Assembly (NCBI GenBank): GCA_013911065.1
Contig: JACERV010000014.1
Span: 1 to 64,000, forward strand
Direction: 5' to 3'
Source of the DNA: Ruminococcus sp.
Lineage (GTDB): Bacteria > Bacillota > Clostridia > Lachnospirales > Lachnospiraceae
Length of the DNA: 64,000 nt
Part shown: positions 8,221-16,712 of the stretch, one piece after another
Position numbering within the stretch: position 1 is the stretch's first letter
Layout of the letters: every line of letters begins with the position of its first letter
Program-made: the position numbers and the translations under genes
Notes under the pieces: generated by a model
Told to the model about the DNA's origin: nothing
Database searches by the model: none
The model's input: only the letters and a program-made list of their open reading frames with translations

Positions 8221-9531
8221 TTAAGGCAGCCAGGGAAACAGCAGCATGATAATCGCCGCTACGGCAGTGCCGCCAATTGTTGCGATGGTCGTGGTTGCAA
8301 ATACAGCCGGGTATGCGTTTTTCATTTTCAAGTCGGCCAATGACATTGCCATTATAACTGCGCCGCTATGGGGCAGCGAGTCAATGGTAGTTGAGGAGAA
8401 TGCCCCTACGCGATGAATCAGTGAAGCACTTAATCCCTTTGCCATTAAGTTTTTTGATATAATTGGCAGAGCAATCCGAAAGCCGGTTGTCGAACCTCCC
8501 GTCAGGGCACAGATAAAGGCAACCGAGACGACCAGCAGGAGTACCGCTGGAATTGGTAAGCTGGTCAGATATTTAATTATATTTTGAAAAGCGTCAGTAC
8601 TTTGCACAACCGTTGCAAATCCGACTACTGAGCCCATGCATCCACAAGGAATCAGAGCACTGGATGCACCATTGCTAAGGGAGCCCTTAACATCATCAAT
8701 TGTCAGCTGCTTGAAAAACAGAACAATGGCAACAGCGCAGGATAGCATCGTTGCGATAATGATATTGAATTTAAACACGTTAAATGTTACCAGTAGAAAT
8801 ATCAGTGGTATCAGTGAGCAGAAAAACCCAGGTCTTGCAGTGCTCACTTCAACGATGGTATCATTGGGACCATATGCAAAATGTTCTCCTTGCAATCGCG
8901 CACGGGTTGCCATTCTGCTCAATAAGAATACCATGATAACGATTTCGACAATAATCGCGGTAATTCCAGCAACCAGACCAGAGGTTGAACGGGTGCCCAG
9001 CTCCATCCCTGCAATATTCGTTAACTGCGGGCTGCCCGGTCCGCTCAAGGCGAAGGTAAAGGCACCACCGCAAATTGCCCCCATAATATATTTCTTGGGA
9101 ATGTCAGCAGCTGCGAATATCCCCAGGGCGATGGGGTAGATGGTTACAATTGCAACACCGGAGTTGATGCCGCCGTAGCATAGCACTGCCGATGCCAGAA
9201 TAACTGCTAAAAAGGCCCTGGCGAAATTCTTCCTGGTATTTTGCTGATTGGTAAATATCCGGCTGCTGATAGTCTGAGAGATTGAAATCGCTGCTCCCGA
9301 TTTGGCATAGATTTCCGCCAGAATCGCCCCGAATAGAAACATTGGGAAGAAGGCCGTAAAAATGCCGCCAAAACCAACATAATATTGGTTAACTAAGGTG
9401 TCAACTACAGCCATGTCATTTAAAAAGATGACGACAAGGGCGGCTAAGATGCCGCCTACAAAGACCGATACATCGAGAATTGAAAGTGTAATTAAAATAG
9501 CAAATCCTAATATAATGCTTAAATAGCCCAT
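8221..9531 (-). CDS. GntP-like permease of the ion transporter superfamily
   Basis: About 436 residues with around 11-12 hydrophobic segments; related in architecture to GntP gluconate permeases (ALSGPGSPQLTNI, GGSTTGFRIALPI and DSLPHSGAVIMAMSLA look like the paired re-entrant loop regions). The start is taken at 9531, where GGAGG lies six bases upstream; a more upstream ATG (9549) would place that site inside the gene. It is the last gene of a four-gene minus-strand operon with SDR, MFS and OYE genes. It differs strongly from the GntP gene at 2.9 kb, so it probably carries another acid. Confidence 0.75.
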   Translation of the reverse strand: MGYLSIILGFAILITLSILDVSVFVGGILAALVVIFLNDMAVVDTLVNQYYVGFGGIFTAFFPMFLFGAILAEIYAKSGAAISISQTISSRIFTNQQNTRKNFARAFLAVILASAVLCYGGINSGVAIVTIYPIALGIFAAADIPKKYIMGAICGGAFTFALSGPGSPQLTNIAGMELGTRSTSGLVAGITAIIVEIVIMVFLLSRMATRARLQGEHFAYGPNDTIVEVSTARPGFFCSLIPLIFLLVTFNVFKFNIIIATMLSCAVAIVLFFKQLTIDDVKGSLSNGASSALIPCGCMGSVVGFATVVQSTDAFQNIIKYLTSLPIPAVLLLVVSVAFICALTGGSTTGFRIALPIISKNLMAKGLSASLIHRVGAFSSTTIDSLPHSGAVIMAMSLADLKMKNAYPAVFATTTIATIGGTAVAAIIMLLFPWLP

Positions 9532-9561
9532 TGGCAGCCTCCAATACAATCGTTCATTAAT

Positions 9562-10305
9562 CTAAATCATCGTTGTTCCGCCATTATCTGAGACGACTTG
9601 CCCGGTAGTGAAATTAGAGGCGATAAAGTAACGTACCAGAAGCTCCATTTCTTCCACATCACCAGCTCTTTGTAATGGGGTGCTCTGAAGTCTCGCTTCC
9701 CGCACTTCGGCCGGGCATTCATAATACATATCAGTCTTATGTGAACCGGGAGCAATGGCGTTGACGGTAATATTATGGGGGCCTAATTCACAAGCCAAGG
9801 CCTGGGTTAAACCGCGGACTCCGAATTTGGAAGAAGCGTAAGCGGTACATCCGGGCATCCCCCGCAGCCCGACTGCAGAGGACAGGTTAATAATCCGGCC
9901 ATAATGCTGTTCAATCATTAATGGTGCAAAATAATGACACATATAAAAGGTCCCTTTTAAGTTCACATCAATGACCTGGTCATAATCCTCCGGAGCCATA
10001 TCAACCAGTTTACAGTTGCGGTAGATGCCCGCGTTATTAATTAAAACGTGAAGATTCTTACCGAAAGTTTCGGTGGCAAATTGATAACATGCTGCGACGC
10101 TTTTGACATCTTCTACGTGTAATTCAAAGATCTCTACCCTGACATGGAATGATTGCTGAAGCTCCTGCTTTACTTTCTCGGCCTTTTCTTTATTTGATGA
10201 ATAGGTAATAATTACATCAAATCCTTCCCTTGCTAATTCGATTGCCATGTTAACACCAAGTCCTCTGGACGCACCGGTTACGATGCCATATTTTTTGTCT
10301 GTCAT
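9562..10305 (-). CDS. SDR-family oxidoreductase (FabG-like)
   Basis: 247-residue classical short-chain dehydrogenase/reductase. The cofactor loop TGASRGLG is at residues 10-17, NNAG lies in the middle, and the active-site Ser (NLSSAVG) with YASSK is intact. The family reduces or oxidises carbonyl/hydroxyl pairs with NAD(P)H. It lies 12 bases downstream of the MFS gene in the OYE operon, suggesting that the two reductases act on the same unsaturated keto compound. Length is typical (about 245-250). Substrate unknown. Confidence 0.85.
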   Translation of the reverse strand: MTDKKYGIVTGASRGLGVNMAIELAREGFDVIITYSSNKEKAEKVKQELQQSFHVRVEIFELHVEDVKSVAACYQFATETFGKNLHVLINNAGIYRNCKLVDMAPEDYDQVIDVNLKGTFYMCHYFAPLMIEQHYGRIINLSSAVGLRGMPGCTAYASSKFGVRGLTQALACELGPHNITVNAIAPGSHKTDMYYECPAEVREARLQSTPLQRAGDVEEMELLVRYFIASNFTTGQVVSDNGGTTMI

Positions 10306-10317
10306 AATTGTATCCTC

Positions 10318-11751
10318 CTATTTACTATTTTTCTTTAAAGATAACGCCAGTAATATTGTCAGCCCGCCGGATATTGCACTGCAGATGAAAGTTGCTTTGA
10401 TACCGGTGCCGATATCAGCGGATGCTGATACTTTATTATAGAGTGCCTGTAAAACAGCCAAACCAACACTGCTTCCCAGGGTGATGCCCATATAGACATT
10501 AGCTGTGCCAACACCGACATCTTCAGTGCTTAAATATTCGGAGCAGGCATTATAGGGTAGAGTCATTGTTAAAATGTAGCCGAGGCCATAGATAAATGAA
10601 AGCAGGTATATAACCAGCAGGCCCTTTGATGCCACCTCTGGATAGATCCAAAGCCCATAGACTAAAGTTGTCAAACTCATTAAGATACCGCATATGACCA
10701 TAATCAGTTTGTTCTTCCCGGTTTTTTGGTAGATCTTCCCGGCAATTGGTGATGCGATTAAGGAGCCGATGGATAAAATCGTAAAGGGCAGTCCTGCTAC
10801 CGTTGCTGAGGTTTCGGCAACATTCTGTAAGTATAATGGCATAAAATATACCTGAGCCATGCCTGGTAGTGAAATAAAGATAGCGATTAGGAAAATTTTA
10901 ATAAAATTACTGTCCTTCTTAAAAAGCTTCCAGGGCAGTAATGCACCCTCATCGGCTTTGTTTTCAGCGATTACCAGGACAATTGCAGCGATAAGTGCAA
11001 CAACGAATCCTAAAATAATGCGGGGACTTGCCCAGCCTAAGGAATTTCCATAGCTGCATACGATAACCAGGGCAATTACAAAGATGGTGAAGCTAATCGT
11101 ACCCAGAAGATCGAATTTAACCGGTTTATAAAAGCGGTCTTTGGTGTCTTTTGGACACATGAATAAGAACATAAAGAAGCCGGCAATTTGGAAAGCACTG
11201 ATTACAAAATAGGTGGATTGCCAGCCCCAGGTATCGACTAGAAATCCCGACACCATAGGCCCGGCAACTGAAGTTAAAGATTGGAATACGCCCAGAATCC
11301 CAATCCACGTACCGCGTTTTGCCTTCTCCCAAATCTTGTTCATCGATGCAGCGATTTGACCGCAGACAATTCCGTTGCCGATTCCTGTCAATATCCGTAG
11401 TAAGACGAAGATGAGCATATTGGGGGCAAATAGGGTCAGCATATTGCACACCAAAATAATTCCCAAGCCTACCATAATCGTCTGCTTTAATCCAACCCTC
11501 GGGGTAACCCTGGCAATTACCACGGTAGCAACCGTCATTGCTACGGTCATTAGAGTCGCACCCAAAGTATATAATTCCATTGCATCCCAATCGGCGATAA
11601 TGTGCGGCAGGGCAATGCTAAATGCCCGAAAGCTAAAATTACAGCCAAAGACTGAAATCAATAGAGCAATCGCGACCATAGTTCTTTTTGCGGGCGAGAG
11701 ATAAATCGCAATATCCTGTTCCTGGGTTAAGGTTTCCTTTTGTCTGGTCAT
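10318..11751 (-). CDS. MFS transporter (DHA2/EmrB-QacA type)
   Basis: 477 residues with roughly 14 hydrophobic segments, the pattern of the DHA2 drug:H+ antiporter branch of the major facilitator superfamily. Supporting stretches are GCNFSFRAFSIALPHI in the first helix, RILTGIGNGIVCGQ near motif B, and LGVFQSLTSVAGPMVSGFL, the antiporter motif C region. It sits between the OYE and SDR genes, 36 bases from the former. It probably exports, or exchanges, the compound handled by the reductases. Confidence 0.85.
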   Translation of the reverse strand: MTRQKETLTQEQDIAIYLSPAKRTMVAIALLISVFGCNFSFRAFSIALPHIIADWDAMELYTLGATLMTVAMTVATVVIARVTPRVGLKQTIMVGLGIILVCNMLTLFAPNMLIFVLLRILTGIGNGIVCGQIAASMNKIWEKAKRGTWIGILGVFQSLTSVAGPMVSGFLVDTWGWQSTYFVISAFQIAGFFMFLFMCPKDTKDRFYKPVKFDLLGTISFTIFVIALVIVCSYGNSLGWASPRIILGFVVALIAAIVLVIAENKADEGALLPWKLFKKDSNFIKIFLIAIFISLPGMAQVYFMPLYLQNVAETSATVAGLPFTILSIGSLIASPIAGKIYQKTGKNKLIMVICGILMSLTTLVYGLWIYPEVASKGLLVIYLLSFIYGLGYILTMTLPYNACSEYLSTEDVGVGTANVYMGITLGSSVGLAVLQALYNKVSASADIGTGIKATFICSAISGGLTILLALSLKKNSK

Positions 11752-11787
11752 TTGTCTCCTCCTTTAGTTTAACCAACAAGCATCTCT

Positions 11788-13704
11788 TTACAGCACTCGA
11801 ATCGCATGATAGCCTTGATGTACTGCGTCGATAATCTTCCCCGGCTTGACATTGTCTCCGATAGTAACGACATGAAATCCGGCTTCCTCGATTTGTTCTG
11901 CCAAGGAATGATCTGCGCGAAAGCCAACTGCAAAAACAACATTATCACAAGGGATTTTCTGCAACTTGTTGTCTTTTTCAACAATGACACCATCAGATTG
12001 AATTTCTGTTAGCTTTGCGCTGGTCCAAGTGTCTACGCCGGATTGTTTGACAAGATAGCGGAGGTTCTGGTCATTCGCGACGAAATGAGCGGCTGTCTTT
12101 AAGATATCGTCCATCATCTCGACAATTACCACGTCTTTTCCCTGGTAAGCCAACTCGGCACCGGTTTCGCAACCAACTAAGCCACCGCCGATAACCACTA
12201 CCTTTTGGCCGACGCTCTCTTTTTCAAGTAACACATCCTCAGCAATTTTGACGTGAGGCAAATCTTTGCCGGGAACTGGAATCACAATCGGGCTGGCGCC
12301 GGTCGCTACCACGACTAAATCCGGTGCATTCTCCCTGACATCGGCCAGGGTGACCTCTTTGCCGTACTTAACATCAATCCTGTGCTTATATATTTCTTGA
12401 ATCATATATTGGACATTTGCCTTGACATCCTTTTTGAAGCGAGGTGCACCGGCAGCCGCCATTTCACCGCCCAGATAGGTGTTTTTCTCCCAGAGCGTCA
12501 CTTCGAAGCCTCTTTTAGCAGCTGTAATTGCTGTTTTCATACCACCCGGACCGCCGCCGATGACCATAATCTTGTGCTTGTGCCCAGCCGGCGTCAAAGC
12601 ATATTCTTTTTCATAACCGGTGGTTGGATTGACCGCACATGATAAGATTTTACCCTTCATTGCATTGAAGTGACACTCCCCGCAACCGATACAGGGGTTG
12701 ATTTCATCCATCTTATTATTTTGAACTTTATTGACCCAGTGAGGTTCTGCTAACAAACCATGACCGATTGCGACAAAGTCGACAAGTCCCTCTGAAACTG
12801 CTTTTTCGGCAATGGCAGCGTGATTGAGTTTGCCGTGAGCCATTATTTTTAGAGAGGGTACCGCCTTTCGTATTTCGGGCATTGCCGCCAGATCAAATCC
12901 TTCTGGCTGATAGACACTGCTGACCATTCGCCAGCGACAAGAATATCCACCGCGGCCGACATGCAGTAAATCAATGTTCAATGCTTCTAAGGCCTGGGCG
13001 AGTGCGATTCCTTCAGCCAATGGCCGTTCCGGGTCATCGACACTGTCAATGGTTAGTTTTACCGCAATGGGGAAATCTTCACCACACGTCTTTCGGATTT
13101 CGGCAATTATTTCTCTTAAAAATCTCGTTCGGTTCTCAAAGCTGCCGCCGTATTCATCAGTTCTTTTATTCCAGTATGCTGATGTGAACTGGTCGATTAG
13201 GTAACCGCCATAGGCATGGACTTCGACCATATCCACTCCAGCCTGCTTTGCCAGTTGAGCTGAATAGCCCATCGCCTTAACCAGGGACTTTACTCCGGCG
13301 GTGGGCATTTCCTTGCAGGTTAACTCAGGAAAGGCATAACTCGGAACCGGACTTGCGGAATAGGGAGGGGTAAAAGGGTCGATGAAGTTCATCCTGCCAA
13401 TCCCCGGTGACAATTGCAGGCATAGCTTCGCCCCATACATATGCAGCTGATCGGCTAATTTGCCCAGCCGGTCGTTTTGATGAAAATCATTATGTAAGTT
13501 ACATGGCCGTGGTTCAAACTCCTCGCTACAGACAGTACAACCAGTGATTATCAGGCCGGTTCCACCTTTGGCGCGCTCGACCAGGTAATCGATGTTACTC
13601 TGTGTAAACCCTCCGTCGATGTCTGCCGGCTGCCCCATAGGTGCTAGTGCAATTCGGTTTTTGATTGTTACATTGCCAATGTTACATTTTGTAAAAATAT
13701 CCAT
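11788..13704 (-). CDS. OYE-family NADH:flavin oxidoreductase with 4Fe-4S and FAD domains
   Basis: 638-residue three-domain enoate reductase of the 2,4-dienoyl-CoA reductase/BaiCD/BaiH type. Residues 1-330 form the FMN TIM barrel (NRIALAPMGQ; EVHAYGGYLIDQF with the active-site region). Around residue 340 CIGCGECHF and a later Cys (LSCAVNP) bind a 4Fe-4S cluster. Then a pyridine-nucleotide-disulfide-type domain follows, with MVIGGGPGGMKTA and VVVIGGGLVGCETG loops. Such enzymes reduce activated C=C bonds using NADH in anaerobes. It is the promoter-proximal gene of the minus operon, divergent from a TetR regulator. Possible substrates include enoates, steroids, bile acids or plant phenolics; nothing in the sequence decides. 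Confidence 0.88.
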   Translation of the reverse strand: MDIFTKCNIGNVTIKNRIALAPMGQPADIDGGFTQSNIDYLVERAKGGTGLIITGCTVCSEEFEPRPCNLHNDFHQNDRLGKLADQLHMYGAKLCLQLSPGIGRMNFIDPFTPPYSASPVPSYAFPELTCKEMPTAGVKSLVKAMGYSAQLAKQAGVDMVEVHAYGGYLIDQFTSAYWNKRTDEYGGSFENRTRFLREIIAEIRKTCGEDFPIAVKLTIDSVDDPERPLAEGIALAQALEALNIDLLHVGRGGYSCRWRMVSSVYQPEGFDLAAMPEIRKAVPSLKIMAHGKLNHAAIAEKAVSEGLVDFVAIGHGLLAEPHWVNKVQNNKMDEINPCIGCGECHFNAMKGKILSCAVNPTTGYEKEYALTPAGHKHKIMVIGGGPGGMKTAITAAKRGFEVTLWEKNTYLGGEMAAAGAPRFKKDVKANVQYMIQEIYKHRIDVKYGKEVTLADVRENAPDLVVVATGASPIVIPVPGKDLPHVKIAEDVLLEKESVGQKVVVIGGGLVGCETGAELAYQGKDVVIVEMMDDILKTAAHFVANDQNLRYLVKQSGVDTWTSAKLTEIQSDGVIVEKDNKLQKIPCDNVVFAVGFRADHSLAEQIEEAGFHVVTIGDNVKPGKIIDAVHQGYHAIRVL

Positions 13705-13762
13705 TAAATTGCTCCCTTCTCTTGAAAATCTGATTTCCCTCGTGTAGTATAATAATATTGGT

Positions 13763-13783
13763 TTGATTTATTACATTAATCAA
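13763..13783. promoter_or_regulatory. Inverted repeat TTGATT-N9-AATCAA in the OYE/TetR divergent promoter
   Basis: Six-base arms separated by nine bases, close upstream of the OYE gene and just before AT-rich promoter-like sequence on the minus strand (TATTAT/TATACT). Possible operator, less convincing than the 17-bp palindrome nearby. Confidence 0.3.
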
Positions 13784-13844
13784 CTAAAATAATACCGAGG
13801 TAATGTTTTTTAGTACCTGAGTACAAAATAGCACTTTGTCAATA

Positions 13845-13861
13845 TTTTGTCAATGACAAAA
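13845..13861. promoter_or_regulatory. 17-bp palindrome, candidate TetR operator
   Basis: TTTTGTCA-A-TGACAAAA is a perfect palindrome about 60 bases ahead of the TetR-family gene, inside the shared divergent promoter region. An extra direct copy TTTGTCAAT lies just upstream (13836-13844). Position and symmetry fit an autoregulated TetR-type site controlling the OYE operon. Confidence 0.55.
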
Positions 13862-13921
13862 CTGCAATTTTTGTATTATAAAATATAAAAAATTAAAGAC
13901 TCAAAATTAGGAGGTTTTCAT

Positions 13922-14521
13922 ATGGAGAATAATAAAACAGATTCAAAATCGCAGAAAACATATGAGCGTATTATGGATTGTGCGTTGATTCTATTTAAAG
14001 AAAAGGGGTATAATAACGTGACTTTACAAGAGATTTGCCGGAAAGCGGGGATTACCAAAAGTACATTTTATTATCATTACGATTCCAAGGAAACACTAAT
14101 TATTAATTATACGGACCGAATTTCACGAAACTCGCAAGAAGATTTTTCACAGATATTAGCCCAGGATACCTTTATCAAACAAATCTGGGAATTGTTTGAC
14201 CGCTATAATCAAAAAAATATGATATATGGTCCGGCGGTAGTCAGACAAGTCTATAGGTCAACCTTGAATTCAAAGGATAAAGCAGATTTCCCCAGGGATT
14301 TAATGTTATTTCCGACGCTGGTTACTTTAATCCAGCGGTCGCAGAGTGCTGGCGAAATCACCAATGAATCGGATGCTGAGGAATTAGCTGCATCGCTTTA
14401 TTATGCCTCCCGGGGTCTTACCTTTTCCTGGGCTCTGCAAGATGGAGCTTTTTCAGTCCCGGACCGTTTTAAAGCAGTAATCAATTCTTTATTACTGCCG
14501 GTACCGGAACATCGCCTATAA
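13922..14521 (+). CDS. TetR/AcrR-family transcriptional regulator
   Basis: 199-residue repressor. The N-terminal helix-turn-helix is clear at residues 12-58 (YERIMDCALILFKEKGYNNV, then ICRKAGITKSTFYYHY). The C-terminal ligand domain is typical in length but not diagnostic. ATG 13922 follows AGGAGG. It is divergent from the OYE/MFS/SDR/GntP operon across 217 bases holding two palindromes, so it very probably senses that operon's substrate. Confidence 0.88.
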   Translation: MENNKTDSKSQKTYERIMDCALILFKEKGYNNVTLQEICRKAGITKSTFYYHYDSKETLIINYTDRISRNSQEDFSQILAQDTFIKQIWELFDRYNQKNMIYGPAVVRQVYRSTLNSKDKADFPRDLMLFPTLVTLIQRSQSAGEITNESDAEELAASLYYASRGLTFSWALQDGAFSVPDRFKAVINSLLLPVPEHRL

Positions 14522-14664
14522 TTCACAATAATAAGCCTTATACTTTATGAAGATTGGCATGATTTAGGCAATCAATGGTTTTAAGTTCCTTAGATATTCA
14601 TGTTTGTGGATTTTATAGATTTTTAAAAGTTTTTAAAACGTAAATACATTTATAATACTGCTGA

Positions 14665-15453
14665 CAGATTACAACAGTCAGGCAGACTTTGCAGAGATTA
14701 AGTGCATTAGATTTAGTTGAAACAAGACTTGGAGAAGGCTCATTTGTTAAGGAGATAGAAATTGAAATTATTGTTATACAGGATGAGAACAAAACAACGA
14801 TTAAGTTTATAAATCACGGCAATACAATTCCTAAGGAAAAACTTGAACGGATTTTTGAACAATTCTACCGTCTTGACACATTCCGCGGCTCTAACAATGG
14901 CGGCGCGGATCTTGGATTGGCCATTGCAAAAGATATTGTAAATCTTCACAATGGAACTATAGCGGCAAAAAGTAAAAATGAAGTTATTGAATTTGAAGTG
15001 ACAATCCCGTCTCCGTAGGAAAATCGTAAGAAATTTAGGCGGGCAGTCTCAGGTCATTGAATTTCGTGAAATCATTGATTCTGAGAGCGCGCGGCTTGCG
15101 GCTAAGAGAGCAGAAAAAGAGGATATCGAAGAGCTTAGAGCATTGGTCGGCGAAATGAAAAGAGCACAGAAGAATGAAGATAATAAAGGTTATGCAAAGT
15201 CAGATTTAGCATTTCACATTAAAATCGGTGAAATGACGAAGAATCCTTTAATTATTAAGACAAATTCAATTCTCCGGGATATTCTTGAGGAATCAATGGA
15301 TGATGTTATCAGGAAGATGGGATTTGAGCCGGGAATTTATATCATGAAAAGATTTTGGGTGCTATAGAAAATGGAGAAGCATCATTAGCGATGAAATTGA
15401 TGCGTGAGCATATAAGCAAAAACGAATCATATTTTGAGGGAGATAAAAAATGA
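14665..15453 (+). pseudogene. GntR/FCD-family regulator, interrupted and frameshifted
   Basis: The 5' part encodes the end of a GntR winged helix (ITTVRQTLQRLSALDLVE, then RLGEGSFVKE). From about 15030 an FCD ligand domain resumes (NLGGQSQVIEFREIIDSES, AEKEDIEEL, SDLAFHIKIGEM). Between them lies a 277-bp segment copied from the 3' end of a vanS-like kinase gene, with its stop codon. A second lesion is a missing base near 15342, after which the expected ending (GAIENGEASLAMKLMREHIS) continues in another frame to TGA 15451-15453, overlapping the ATG of the GNAT gene. The helix-turn-helix N-terminus upstream of 14665 is also lost. The gene is dead; 14522-14664 holds nothing recognisable. Confidence 0.8.
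14761..15037 (+). repeat. Diverged copy of the vanS 3' end (matches 17578-17853)
   Basis: This 277-base stretch aligns with the last part of vanS and its trailer, with about 20 differences by my hand count (roughly 93% identity). It encodes the N and F/G2 regions of a histidine kinase ATPase domain (ERIFEQFYRLDT, then LGLAIAK). In this copy the GSGLGL box has become GADLGL. A 7-base AGAAATT occurs at both junctions (14757-14763 and 15029-15035). Confidence 0.85.
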
Positions 15454-15992
15454 GATTGGAAACAGAAAGACTAATCCTGCGCCCTTGGAGTGAAGAGGAT
15501 GCCCAGGATTTATATGTATATGCAAAAGACCCCCAGGTAGGGCCGATTGCAGGATGGCCGTCGCATACCAGTGTGGAAAACAGTCTTGAGATTATAAAGA
15601 ATGTGCTGTCAGCAAAGGAAACCTATGCGGTTGTTTTGAAAGAGGAACAGAAAGCTGTCGGCAGCATCGGACTGATGACTGGTTCTGCCAGCAATCTTGA
15701 CATATCCGATGAAGAGGGGGAAATTGGTTATTGGATTGGCGTTCCATTCTGGGGACAGGGCCTGATCCCCGAGGCAGTAGGAGAAATGCTGCGGCATGGT
15801 TTCGAAGATTTGCGCTTGGAGAAGATATGGTGCGGGTATTTTGATGGGAATATAAAATCTAAAAGGGTTCAGGAAAAATGCGGATTTGTGTATCATCATA
15901 CCAATGAAAATATTCACTGGGAGCTGATGGATGATATCAGGACGGAGCATGTTACTTGTATGACGAAAGAACAATGGGTGGAAATGCAGTAA
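15450..15992 (+). CDS. GNAT-family N-acetyltransferase (RimJ/RimL-like)
   Basis: 180-residue acetyltransferase of the GNAT superfamily. The N-terminal ETERLILRPWSEEDA and the central EIGYWIGVPFWGQGLIPEAV (acetyl-CoA pyrophosphate loop region) are typical of the RimJ/RimL branch that acetylates ribosomal protein N-termini or small amines. Its ATG overlaps the stop of the dead GntR gene (ATGA), and vanR begins 18 bases after it, so it may be read into the van operon. Role in resistance is not established; target unknown. Confidence 0.8.
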   Translation: MRLETERLILRPWSEEDAQDLYVYAKDPQVGPIAGWPSHTSVENSLEIIKNVLSAKETYAVVLKEEQKAVGSIGLMTGSASNLDISDEEGEIGYWIGVPFWGQGLIPEAVGEMLRHGFEDLRLEKIWCGYFDGNIKSKRVQEKCGFVYHHTNENIHWELMDDIRTEHVTCMTKEQWVEMQ

Positions 15993-16010
15993 GGATGGAG
16001 AAAATCTGAT

Positions 16011-16712
16011 ATGAATGAAAGTATTTTAATCGTAGACGATGAAAAAGAAATAGCCGATTTAATTGAAGTTTATTTGAAAAATGATGGTTATACTGTATAT
16101 AAGCTCTATAATGGCGTTGAAGCACTAAAATGTATTGAATCTACAAAACTTGATATGGCAATTTTGGATGTTATGCTTCCGGATATTGATGGGTTTCATA
16201 TCTGCCAGAAAATTCGTGAAAAGTATTTTTTCCCAATTATTATGCTGACTGCAAAGGTTGAGGATGCGGACAAGATTATGGGGCTTACCATTGGGGCTGA
16301 CGATTATATAACAAAACCGTTTAATCCATTGGAGGTTGTGGCAAGGGTAAAAACTCAGCTGCGGCGTTACATGAGATATAACGGAAATCATGAAGAAGCC
16401 ACTGCCTCCATCAAGGAGTATGATCTAAAAGGTTTGATTATAAATAAGGATACGCATAAATGCACTCTGTTCGGAAAAGAACTGAAACTCACTCCGATTG
16501 AGTTCTCCATTCTTTGGTATTTATGTGAACATCAAGGCAGTGTCGTTTCTTCAGAAGAACTGTTTGAAGCAGTATGGGGCGAAAAGTATCTTGATAACAA
16601 TAATACTGTTATGGCTCATATTGGACGGCTGCGTGAAAAAATGAATGAACCTGCAAAAAAACCTAAATTTATTAAAACAGTATGGGGAGTTGGATATACA
16701 ATTGAAAAGTAA
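16011..16712 (+). CDS. vanR: VanR-type OmpR-family response regulator
   Basis: 233-residue response regulator. The receiver domain (residues 1-120) has the acidic pair Asp9-Asp10, the phospho-acceptor Asp53 in LDVMLPD, Thr in MLTAK and Lys in ITKPF. The C-terminal winged helix (about 135-230) ends GVGYTIEK. It controls vancomycin-resistance genes with the next-door VanS. Its last codons overlap the start of the kinase gene, as in other van operons. The ribosome binding site is a GGAG about 12 bases upstream. Function rests on the cluster context as well as on sequence similarity to VanR of the VanG type. Confidence 0.87.
   Translation: MNESILIVDDEKEIADLIEVYLKNDGYTVYKLYNGVEALKCIESTKLDMAILDVMLPDIDGFHICQKIREKYFFPIIMLTAKVEDADKIMGLTIGADDYITKPFNPLEVVARVKTQLRRYMRYNGNHEEATASIKEYDLKGLIINKDTHKCTLFGKELKLTPIEFSILWYLCEHQGSVVSSEELFEAVWGEKYLDNNNTVMAHIGRLREKMNEPAKKPKFIKTVWGVGYTIEK

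Noticed and set aside
9562-13704. bai-like bile acid 7-dehydroxylation genes
   Set aside because: OYE, SDR and MFS lengths are close to BaiCD, BaiA and BaiG, but the MFS is DHA2-like, the SDR is FabG-like, and baiB, baiE, baiF are absent.
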